Translations under genes and position numbers: made by a program
Shown here: in pieces, positions 11,032-20,591 of the stretch
How positions within the stretch are numbered: position 1 is the stretch's first letter
Layout of the letters: each line of letters opens with the position of its first letter
Origin: Bolinopsis microptera
Taxonomy: Eukaryota > Ctenophora > Tentaculata > Lobata > Bolinopsidae
Reading direction: 5' to 3'
DNA: 64,000 nt
Assembly (NCBI RefSeq): GCF_026151205.1
Contig: NC_087079.1
Location: forward strand, 7,226,169-7,290,168
The notes under the pieces: generated by a model
Seen by the model: only the letters and a program-made list of their open reading frames with translations
Database searches by the model: none
Told to the model about the DNA's origin: nothing

Positions 11032-13288
11032 TAGTCCTCCTCCTCCTTATCCTCCTCCTCAGTCCTCCCCCAGTCCTCATCCTCCTCCTTCTCCTCCTCC
11101 TCCTTCTCCTTTTTCTTCTCCTCCTAATCATTCCTCCTCCTCAGTTGTCGTCCTCCTCCTCCTCCTCGTCCTTAGTCCTCGTCCTCTTCAGTATTCCTCC
11201 TCAGTCCTCATCCTCATCATCCTCCTCTTCAGTCTTCCTCCTGAGTCCTCCTCCTCGTCCTCCTCCACCTCCTCATTCCCCTCCTTATCCTCCTCCTCTT
11301 CAGTCCTCCTCATCCTCCTCCTCGTTCTCCTCCTTATCCTCCTCCTCCTCAGTCCTCCTCCTCATCCTCCTCCTCCTTCTCTTCCTTCTCCTCCTAATCA
11401 GTCCTCCTCCTCAGTCGTCCTCCTCTTCATTAGCCCTTGTCCTCATCCTCCTAGTCCTCGTCCTTAGTCCTCGTCCACATCCTCCTCAGTCTTCCTCCTC
11501 AGTCCTCCTCGTCCTCATCAGTCTCATCCTCCTCATCCTCCTCCCCAAGTCCTCCTCTTCCTCAGTCCTCCCCCAGTCCTCCTTCTCATCCTCCTCATCC
11601 TCTTCAGTCCTCATCTTGTTCCTCCTCAGTCCTCCTCTTCCTCCTACTCGTCAGTCCTCCTCCGCAGTCCTTCTCCTCAGTCCTCCTCCTCCGCAGTCCT
11701 TCTCCTCCTCGTCAGTCTTCCTCCTCGCCAGTCCTCCTTCTCCTTCTTCTCCTCCTACTCCTAAGTCCTCCTCCTCCTCCTCCTCCTCAGTCCTCCTCCT
11801 CCCTCTCATCCTTTTCCTCCTTCTCCTCCTTCTCCTCCTACTCCTAAGTCATCCTCCTGCTCCTCAGTCCTCCCCCAGTCCTCCTCCTCATCAGTCCTTC
11901 CCCAGTCCTCCTTCTCCTCCTCCTCATCATCAGTCCTCCTCCTCATCATCCTCCTCAGTCCTCCTCCTCCTCAGTCCTCCCTAAGTCCTCCTCTTCCTCA
12001 GTCCTCCCCAGTTCTCCTTCTCCTCCTCCTCATCCCCTCAGTCCTCCTCCTCAGTCCTCCTCGTCCTTAGTCCTCCCCCAGTCCTCCTTCTCCTCATCCT
12101 CAGTCCTCCTCCTCAGTCCTCGTCCTTCTCCTTTTTAACAGTCCTCCTCCTCAGTCTTCCTCCTCGTCCTCGCTCTCGTCCTCCTCCTTCTCCTCCTTCT
12201 CGTCTTCCTCCACCAATCCTGCTCCTCTTCCTCAGTCCTCCCTCTCCTCTTCAGTCCTCTTCCTCCTCAGTCCTTCTCGGTCCTCCTCTTTCTCCTCAGT
12301 CTTCCTCCTTCTCCTCCTCCTCCTCAGTTCTCTTCCTCATCCTCCTCCTTCTTCTCTTCCTTCTCCTCCTAATCAGTCCTCCTCCTAATCAGTCCTCCTC
12401 CTCAGTCGTCCTCCTCCTCAGTCGTCCTCCTCCTCGTCCTTAGTCCTCGTCCTCATCGTCCTCATCGTCCTTAGTCCTCGTCCTCATCCTCCTAGTCCTC
12501 GTCCTTAGTCCTCGTCCTCATCCTCCTAGTGCTCGTCCTGGTCCTCCTCAGTCTTCCTCCTCTGTCCTCCTCAGTCCTCCTTCTCCTCAGTCCTCCTCCT
12601 CCTCATCGGTTTACACAATTTATTGTTACTAAGATGTTTTTAAACGCATTTGAGTCTGTAACATATTGACATGTTACTGTTACTGACTCAAAATGTGCTC
12701 GAGAATTTTTTTGTTTAATAGAGTTTTACTCTCCAGTACTATGGAAAAGTTGTTACATGATAAATAAAGATTTTGATAAATAAAGTGATTTTCATCCCTT
12801 TTAATGTTATTGAAAATTGTGTAGACTATTCTTTGTATCTAACTGAGGATTGGAAGTTTGAGAAAGGACCAGTCATTAACCGTGCTACCCATTTCTGCAG
12901 ATAGCCTGTTACAAATTGTGGAGACAAATTGTGGAGACAATTTAAATCAAAAGTTACTAAAGCGTTCGCTATTTGTTACGATTGTTATTACCAACCATAC
13001 CTCTTTCAATTGTGGACCGGGGTGGATGTTTCTGTCAAACAAGAGTTGATTCGACATTGTGTTGTTTTTCGGACGAAACGATTCTTGTTTGGAACAAGAT
13101 ACCATTTTGGAGTTCTGGGACCACCACCAATCGATTTCTTGTCATATTTAAGTACAGAAATAGCTACCTATATCGCCTAGAAACCTCAGAGGGAAGATTT
13201 AAATTTCCCGATTTTTCCGATATGAGGGTTGATGAGGCCAAAATCGGGATCGGAATGATCGGAATTGATCGGGTTGGACCCCCCCCCC
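9966..13288. mobile_element. 3.3-kb element with G-run ends and 8-bp target duplication (hAT-like by TSD)
   Basis: The left end is a run of about 24 G followed by TCCAACCCGATGTCCGATAT. The right end is the inverted form, ATCGGGTTGGACC followed by C. Both sides also carry GATGAGGCCAAAATCGG. The element is flanked by AAAAGAAG at 9958-9965 and again at 13289-13296, a perfect 8-bp duplication of the length made by hAT-superfamily transposases. No transposase is seen, so it is non-autonomous. A copy of the GGGGGATCATG element with its long pyrimidine array (10446-12605) is nested inside. Confidence 0.7.
10446..12605. repeat. 2-kb pyrimidine (CCT/CAGTCCTC) array with element head
   Basis: It begins GGGGGATCATGTTTTGTGTC then CGTTCGGTACCCTG, GGACAAAAA motifs and ACATTTAGATG. 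From about 10540 it becomes a 2-kb irregular array of TCCTCC, AGTCCTC and TCGTCC on the plus strand. Long frames across it (for example 11145-11984) are Ser/Pro/Leu low-complexity and not genes. Confidence 0.85.
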
Positions 13289-13296
13289 AAAAGAAG

Positions 13297-14269
13297 AAAC
13301 ATTGTCAGTCAGTCGAGAAAATTGTCAGTAACTCATTTTTCATTCTGCGTGATGACTGTTTTAAATGTTAAATGGAATGCAGTTTGTAGATTTATAACCT
13401 ACCACGACGCGCGCCGAGTTGGACTCGTCAACGGTCAAACTCGGTCCGTAAAATATTTGGAACATTAACGAGTATCACCCGTTAATATATGCATCAAGCA
13501 TAAAATCAAAGATTGAAATACAAATTAAAATTGGCGCGCCGCGCATATTTTAATTAACGGGCCGCGCACTTATTTCGTATTTTAACTGATTTATATCACA
13601 CTGTAAAATCGAGCGCTACATAAACAACCAATTGTGTTAAATCTCTGATATTTGTTTCCTTTGTATTTCAGAACTTTTTCTCACTCTTTTGAATTTTACT
13701 TGGGATCCAAAGCTTTGTGTTTATATACACACCGACTGAAAATAATATGACTGCGAAGCTTGTATTACCCTGAAGCAATTATTACTTCGGAGAAATTTGT
13801 ACAAGTTCTTCAAAACAATCTACGTATACCATTATTATTATTAAACCGTATACCATTATTATTATTAAATCTAAAATAGCTAATAATTTATTATTATTTA
13901 TTTAATTATTAACAGGCCCCTTAACGTGGGCAATAATATCTATACCAAATTATGGCAACATTTATAATATCTATACCAAATTATGTCAACATTTATAATA
14001 AAACTTCGGTTTTCAGCATAAACATAGTTTTCCAGAAAAATATTTTAGGTTTCTAACAAGTTCTCAACTTTTTGGTGATGGGGAACATGCCACACAAACT
14101 AAGGAAGTCTATCAAGATCAGAGAACTTGACCCTAGGCTGATAGTCAGTTATTAGATTATATATTCGCACATATCCACACTATTTACATTACACGTGCAA
14201 CATGATATTATTATTACACAAAGCACGAAATTGTGCTGTATATGAGTGGTGATTTCGCTCTGAAAATCA
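13297..14269. other. Non-coding stretch with dispersed repeat fragments
   Basis: No gene supported. The stretch at 13395-13490 (GACGCGCGCCGAGTTGGACT and CGTTAATATATGCATC) is a copy of the module near 7735-7810. A duplicated 50-bp segment (ATCTATACCAAATTATG) lies at about 13940-14000. ATTATT runs are common. Confidence 0.4.
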
Positions 14270-14341
14270 GGGACAGTAGCTCAATAGGTAGAGCAAGGCA
14301 CGCGATATGTCGCGGTTCTGGGATCATTCCCCAGTTGTCCC
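14270..14341 (+). tRNA. tRNA-like sequence (pseudo-tRNA or SINE head)
   Basis: A 72-nt stretch folds in tRNA fashion. The acceptor arm is GGGACAG paired with TTGTCCC (7 bp, one G-U). The D-arm is GCTC/GAGC with A-box-like TAGCTCAATAGGTAGAGC. The T-arm is CTGGG/CCCAG with a 7-nt loop. The anticodon arm is weak (one mismatch, one G-U) and its loop CGCGATA lacks the usual U33; the T loop is not the standard TTCRANY. A functional tRNA is therefore unlikely. A tRNA-derived SINE or pseudogene fits better. Confidence 0.4.
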
Positions 14342-15008
14342 CAGTTTTTCAGAGTTAATCATCACACATAGACAGCATGAGAGTAGGCCCTGCCATCTAG
14401 GCTGATAGTGTTAAACATCTAAACATTGATATATGCTGTGGCGGAATGACAGACTGAGCACTGCCCAGTAAAATGACATGTGCTAAGTGTCGCTCAGTCA
14501 GCCTTAAAATGCCTAACGGGTTATAAACCTCTAAGGCTATGATGGCCGGGCCCTTTATATACTTCCCTTACCTTACTTGCTAACTTCTTGCTCGCTTCTT
14601 TCTTCAGTGCAAAAAATTTGGAAAGAGTGCTGCGTGTAATGCTCTCTTTGAGACCTAGACCTCATGCTTTAAGTTCCGTAGATTTGGCCAAATAACCTAT
14701 AACAGACTGAGCACAGGTCCTGCCAAAAGATCAAAAATCTTTTTACAGCTCTTCTGCAGTACATTGTACATGTATTTAATGTATATTATGGGGCAAAGCT
14801 ACGTAGAGATGCTACGAGCTGGAAAAAGTTGCCCTTGTTTATCAAAAATAGTACTTTCTTTTAAATAGTATACTTGGTGGGATTATGTTTGATTTTGATT
14901 TGATTTCAAGTAGGCCATTGTTAGCCTATCTTGCCCACTGCTTATTGTCTATCCTCTATTATGACTCTCTATTGTAAATGTGTGAATGAGAGTTTTGTCA
15001 ACATTTTG
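14342..15008. other. Non-coding stretch
   Basis: No gene supported. It contains two similar phrases, ACAGACTGAGCAC(TGCC) near 14450 and ACAGACTGAGCACAGGTCC near 14703, suggesting an old internal duplication. Confidence 0.35.
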
Positions 15009-15099
15009 TATATATAGGGGGGGGGGGGGGGGGGGGCCGGGGGGGGGGGGGGGGGGGGGGGGGTGTCACGTCCGTCTATGTCCGCTTGTCTCATAGAAT

Positions 15100-15226
15100 C
15101 CAAAAAGGACAGGACATAGGCGGACATAGGCGGACATAGGCGGACATAGACGGACATAGGCGGACATAGGCGGACATAGGGGGACATAGACGGACATAGG
15201 CGGACATAGGCGGACATAGGCGGACA
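15100..15226. repeat. 10-bp minisatellite (CGGACATAGG)n
   Basis: About a dozen units of CGGACATAGG/CGGACATAGA in a row just inside the left end of the composite element. The same unit appears at its right end. Confidence 0.85.
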
Positions 15227-15276
15227 TTAATGGACACCTAAATTGCTAAATAAAATGTTCAATTTTTGCTGTTACA

Positions 15277-16435
15277 GGGGGATCATGTTTTTTGTCCGTT
15301 CGGTACCCTATATAAATTCAAAACAGACAAAAAATAGAGCGGACAAAAACGGACAAAAATGGACAAAAACGGACAAAAATGGAAATAACATTTAGATGCT
15401 TCCTCCTCCTACTCTTCCTCCTCCTCCCCCTGGGTCTTCCTGATCTTCCTCAGTCCTCTTCCTCCTCCCCTCCTCAGTCCTCCTCCTACTCCTCCTCCTC
15501 GTCCTCAGTCCTCCTCATCAGTCCTCAACAGTCCTTCTCCTCCCCAGTCCTCCTCCTCCTCCTGAGTCCTCCTCCTGGGTCCTCCTCCTGGGTCCTCCTC
15601 CTCCTCTTCATCCTCCTCCTCTTCCTCCTCAGTCCTCAGTCCTCCTCAGTCCTCCTCCTCATCCTTCTCCTCAGTCCTCCATGCTCCTCCTCAGTCCTCC
15701 CCCAGTCCCCCTCCTCCTCCTCCTATTCAGTCCTCCTCCTCCTCCTCCTTCTCAGTCCTCCTCCTCCTCCTGAGTCCTCCTCCTCCTCCTCTTCCCTCTC
15801 AGTCATCCTCTTCAGCCATCCTCCTCAATCCTCCTCCTCAGTCCTCCTCCTCCTGGGTCCTCCTCCTCCTCTTCATCCTCCTCCTCTTCCTCCTCGGTCC
15901 TCAGTCCTCCTCCTCCTGATCCTTCTCATCAGTCCTCCTCCTCCCCAGTCCTCTCCCAGTCCCCCTCCTTCTCCTCCTATTCAGTCCTCCTCCTCCTCCT
16001 CCTCAGTTCTCCTCAGTCCTCCTTCTCATTTCTCCTAAGTCCTCCTCCTGAGTCCTCCTCCTGAGTCCTCCTCCTCTTCCTTCTGAGTCCTCCTCCTGAG
16101 TCCTCCTCACTCTCAGTCATCCTCCTCAGCCATCCTCCTCAGTCCTCCTCCTCAGTCCTCCTCCTCCTGGGTCCTCCTCCTCCTCTTCATCCTCCTCCTC
16201 TTCCTCCTCGGTCCTCAGTCCTCCTCCTCCTGATCCTTCTCATCAGTCCTCCTCCTCCCCAGTCCTCTCCCAGTCCCCCTCCTTCTCCTCCTATTCAGTC
16301 CTCCTCCTCCTCCTCCCCAGTTCTCCTCAGTCCTCCTTCTCATTTCTCCTAAGTCCTCCTCCTGAGTCCTCCTCCTCTTCCTTCTGAGTCCTCCTCCTGA
16401 GTCCTCCTCCTCCTCACTCTCAGTCATCCTCAGAG
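15277..16435. repeat. GGGGGATCATG element head and 1-kb pyrimidine array
   Basis: GGGGGATCATGTTTTTTGTC, CGTTCGGTACCCTATA, five GGACAAAAA motifs and ACATTTAGATGC precede an array of TCCTCC and CAGTCCTC. A block of about 300 bp (CTGGGTCCTCCTCCTCCTCT onward) is repeated at about 15850 and 16165. The array resumes after the Copia insertion at 23140. Confidence 0.8.
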
Positions 16436-16447
16436 AAGAGCATCCAA

Positions 16448-16690
16448 TGTTTAATGCAATAAAACGACCAAATGACAGTTATAACAATCTGAAATAGAAA
16501 ACGTATTAGAAATACATAATCCAATATTCATTGCTCAATAGTCAAGAATACATCATAAAACGGGATTTATAAAACGGCTAATAGTACTTTAAAACATAGT
16601 ACTCGAAAACATACAAACTCACCACTAGGTGGAAACGAAACTTGACATCCTGTCCTAAATAAGAGCATTGTTATAAATAATGATATAACA
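16448..16690 (-). repeat. Copia 3' LTR
   Basis: 243 bp, the same as 22897-23139 by eye over its full length. On the plus strand it runs from TGTTTAATGC to GATATAACA. Confidence 0.95.
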
Positions 16691-17187
16691 ATCTCCCGCC
16701 AAACAAACTTATAATTTAAGAAGGATGTAAAAGTTTAACCCAGAGGATTAGTGATTGTTAAAATTAAAAATCTTTGAAGTATATAAAAACCAGCCCATAA
16801 CATCTGGCAAATATCTTAAGTTATAAGATCAAGTGAAATATAACTGACATGCACACTCAAGTATAAAAGTATAAAATGATAAAGAGAAACGGTACATAGA
16901 TATAGCTCACACAGACGTGAAATCGGAAGGGGTTAAAACATATGCCCAAACACCAGAATATTCAGAGCAATAAACAACTATATCTCATAGGAAAACTGAT
17001 GTCATACCAGGTACACCTCATCCTCAGATAGCCTTAATCACTCTTCCCACCTCAATACAACAAGTCCTCGAGTAATGACACCAATAAGAAGTCGAAATAA
17101 AGGTATTTCATTGCCCATAACAGTCCAGTCCTTAGGGCACAAGAATAAACCCCACCACTTCAGCCGGCTAGACAATAAATGAACACA
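16691..17187 (-). other. Copia 3' untranslated region with polypurine tract
   Basis: About 500 bp between the RNase H stop and the 3' LTR with no open frame of note. The polypurine tract GGCGGGAGAT lies at 16691-16700, directly against the LTR. Confidence 0.8.
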
Positions 17188-18356
17188 CTATCTGCTTGTG
17201 CTTTGACAACCAATGAGGTCTGATGACACAACGCAATTGCTTTTCAGGTCAAAACTGTAACATCCAGTCCTTAGAACGTGCATTAAAGTTTCGGGGGAAG
17301 CTGTCTTTTTGGTCAAGCAGTCCGCTAGCTGTAGTTCTGTGCGTGTCCAGACAATTCCATAAACTTCTCTAAGGGTCATTTGTTCTTTTATCGATGCTAC
17401 CTCTCGTCTTAGTTTGAGATCTGCAGCCAAAGACGATGATTGAATATTATCCCAGAGTGATTTGCTATCAGTTACTCCAATGATTGGTAGCATATTGTCT
17501 TTGTTTTCGTTATTCCTTAGATTTAAGACATCCATCATAGTTTCTCTTAGATTGACAGCTTCATCCAGGCATTTTCCTAAGGCAATACCCTCAGCGTATA
17601 TGATGGTCTTTGCAACTCTCTCCAGTTTTTTACTACACCATGATAGCGGAGAATATGCATCACCACAGTTGATAAAGATGATATAGCTCCGTGTACTCGA
17701 AGTTTTGTCAGGAAGGTTGCTTAATGCAGCATCTGAAAATGCTACTATCCTGAGATCTTCAACGTTACAGGGTGGGATCGAAAAAGATACTCTTAGAGTG
17801 TGCTTTTTTAGTCTTTTTACAACATTGTTTAACTGGATAACATCACTGACAACGGGTTTACTTGCCATTAGGCTGCATTCCAATACCAAATATCGGATAT
17901 CAGGTCTGGATTGAGACGAAATCCATTGCAGTTTCCCTAATAATTGTTGATATTTTTTCTTCTCTGATTCATTCAATTCATGATCCGACTGGGTTCTTCG
18001 GGCAGAGTTTAACTCGATAGGAACAATACCTTCTTGGTATGATATTTGGTCGACTTGTATTTGGTCTTCTTTCTGACTGATATCCCAACCTATATATCTA
18101 AACTCTTTGCTCTTCTTTGTACTAAGTTGAAAGTCAGAGCATAGGGCTTTTACCACATTCTGATGAAAATCTGCATTTCCTCCCACTAGGATATCATCGA
18201 CATGAATCACAAGGAAGCCACTGATTTCTCTATTATGGTGGTAAACATATACAGAAGGATCAAGTTTTAAGGATTTGCAACCATAACTTGCTAGTTTAGT
18301 CTTCATTGTGATGAACCACTGTCTAGCTCCATCGTTCAGTCCATAAACAGGCTTTT
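17188..18356 (-). pseudogene. Copia pol, 3' half: reverse transcriptase palm and RNase H
   Basis: This frame begins right after the nested transposon with KPVYGLNDGARQWF, the Copia equivalent of the YGLKQAPRxW motif. It continues through the catalytic VIHVDDILVGG (the YVDD box) and GYIGWDIS-like KEFRYIGWDIS, then an RNase H with FSDAAL, AEGIAL and VTDSKSLWD. It ends GCQTSR-like CQSTSR at 17188. The residues expected at the active sites are present. It once continued the frame that stops at 19443; the joint KIK|KPVYG is interrupted by the element at 18357-19485. Confidence 0.9.
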
Positions 18357-19485
18357 CAGTGAAAGCAGGATTAATGAACGAATAGTGTGACATTGGGTTC
18401 TCAACCATGGAAATTTAAAAGTCTCTACATACTGTTCTTTCTGGCTCCATGTGCTAGTTAGGGGCCTGAGGTATCCGAAAAATCATGTTTTGAGTACCCA
18501 AAGTGTTCTGGGTGCCAGGAATGAGGTTATTAAAGCGGCGAAAATGACCGGTTTTGGACTATTTATGAGCTTTTTTGCCCATTTTCATGAGATAAAGAAT
18601 CAGGAAAGCTGCTCTAGATGATTGAAATGGTTGATACCAATGAGGATACACCCAACACACATAAATATTCGTGATATATGTGATTTTAATGAGAAAAATA
18701 TGATCTCAGGGCCCATTTTATACCAAAATTTGCCAAAACCACTCGCACTTGTCAAAGCTTCCTCATTTTAGACACATTTAATGATTATTATGGTATCTAA
18801 CTTATGGTGGATCTGATAGGAGTATGTCTTAGCTTCATTTTAAGCCATCAATGAGCATGCTGGTGTGTATGAAAGTACTTTAATCCTCCCGTCCATTGAT
18901 CATATAGTCTGGGCCATGCGCGCGCGCGCGCTTGTTACAAGCATGAATTTTCTCCCTCAGTATCTATCTAAAGCTTTTAAAGACATGATTAGAATGCTAT
19001 CCTACTCAGCACATGAGTGCTACAGGATGGTGAAAGAATTTCCATGAAAAATCATTAAATGTGGAAGATATGAGGTCATATGTGTGTGCGCGCGCGCGCG
19101 CGCGCACGCTTGTTACAAACTTGACATCCTCAGAACTTTCACATTTACTGAGATTTTGTTTCAAACTTAATTGAACCTGAACCGAAATTGCCAGAGGAAA
19201 CAGATAGTGTAACTCAGAAAGACCACAAATGGATAGTTTGTGAGATATTGAGGTTAACTCTTAAAAATTTACAATGATGTCACACCAGAAAACCCCTATT
19301 TTTGGTATATTTAACCTCATATCTCGAACGCGCAGTACTGGATTGAGCTAAACTTGGTCAGGTTTTGTAGCCCTGACTATCCTCGATCATATGGAACAGG
19401 AATAAAACTGTTTAGATGTTATATCTTAATTATATTAGGCACTTAGTTCTGAAAAGTGAGAATGTCATTAATACTGCTTTCACTG
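18357..19485. mobile_element. 1.1-kb non-autonomous DNA transposon inserted in Copia reverse transcriptase
   Basis: The ends are inverted: CAGTGAAAGCAGGATTAATG at the left and its near complement (CATTAATACTGCTTTCACTG) at the right, 19 of 20 matching. Removing it together with one TTTT copy restores the reading frame across KIKKPVYGL, implying a 4-bp AAAA/TTTT target duplication (18353-18356 and 19486-19489). Inside are two alternating GC tracts followed by CTTGTTACAA, and no credible transposase. A 4-bp duplication is compatible with several cut-and-paste superfamilies; I do not assign one. Confidence 0.8.
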
Positions 19486-19489
19486 TTTT

Positions 19490-20591
19490 TGATTTTCCAT
19501 ACTACGTCATCACTCACCCTAAATTCCTTGGGTGGTTTCATTAGCACTGTTCTTTCTAAGTCATTTGATTGAAGAAACGCTGCTCGCACATCAATTGATT
19601 GGATGTCCCATTTCTTCCAGTTGCATATAGAAAGACACATCCTGGCTAGACTCTTTTGAGCGGTTGGTGAGTCTGATGGGGGTGCATTGTGTTCTTTAAA
19701 GCCGCGGATAACAAGCCGTGCTTTATAGATCTGATTGCCATTTTTGTTTTTTGTTTCCGTGACCCAACGACTGGACAATACATCTTCCTCAGGAAAGTCT
19801 ATTCTTCTTACTTCATCAAAGACTTTGAATTCCTTCCATTTCTCTAGTTCTTCACTTTTTGCATCTAAATAAAGATCTGAGTTGGTTTCATTGTGCTGCA
19901 CAATGCACATACACTTCATAATATATCTGCTCAGAAAAACACTGTGATTCAGCTTCTGCTTTGTCTTCTTTAATCCAATTCATCATATCGAGATCAACAC
20001 CTTTTGTTTCCCCAGTACTCACATCTACCATGTTCCAGTAATTAGAGAACTTTCCGGTTGATTTTCCTCCTCTGCTAACAACAGTCATGGTATTCCACTT
20101 GTTTTGGTCGACATTTGATCCTTGGCAGACATAGATCCTATCACCAGGTCGAACAACTTTTGGTTTTTGTTGGGGAATATGCTCTTCTCTGTCGTTTTCT
20201 TCTACTGTTAGAAGTTCTGAGCCTACAGTAGAATTGTCTGCTGCTTCATTGTTGTATTGTGTGGTAGCAACAGGGTCATTGCTTTCCTCCTCTGAATCGT
20301 CATCATCACTCTCTGATTCTGATAAATTACTCCTTTTACTAACATGACTTTCTGGTTTCGTTTGAGTCATTGGTTTAGAGTTAATTTGGGTTTCCCCGTC
20401 TTCTTTAAGGATAACCTTACATGGGTGTACTTTGATGAGTGTTCCTGAGCCAGTTTTGATCAAAACCTGAGTTCCATCTTGGGTGATCACTTTACAGGCT
20501 GGACCATGCCATGATTTTTGGTCAAGGCGTTTGTAGTAAACTGTGTCCCCAACACAAAACTTTTGGTGGGTTCCGGTAAAAACTTTGCCTC
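19490..20591 (-). pseudogene. Copia pol middle part (linker and start of reverse transcriptase), frameshifted
   Basis: The gag-integrase frame hits a stop after SNRVARA at 20592; deletion of one C from a GCCCTG would explain it, since the next frame continues smoothly (LRGKVF, then VGDTVYYKRLDQKSWHGPA). That frame ends at 19888, and a third overlapping frame (from about 19919) carries the reverse transcriptase start: SSRWVTETKNKNG, KARLVIRG, DVRAAFLQSN and VWKIK. The nested element cuts it at 19485. Two one-base shifts in an element with matching LTRs are odd and may be assembly indels. Confidence 0.85.

Noticed and set aside
11145..11984. 279-residue Ser/Pro/Leu frame
   Set aside because: It lies wholly in the irregular CCT array with no conserved structure; the absence of stops follows from the base composition.
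14270..14341. Functional tRNA gene
   Set aside because: The anticodon loop lacks U33 and its stem is weak; the T loop departs from consensus. Kept only as tRNA-like.
15379..16038. 219-residue Ser/Leu/Pro frame beginning MEITFRCFLL
   Set aside because: Same pyrimidine array; the start lies in the shared element head and recurs with other copies.
18865..19047. 60-residue frame inside the 1.1-kb element as a transposase
   Set aside because: Too short, no recognisable catalytic motif, and it starts in ordinary AT-rich sequence next to alternating GC tracts.
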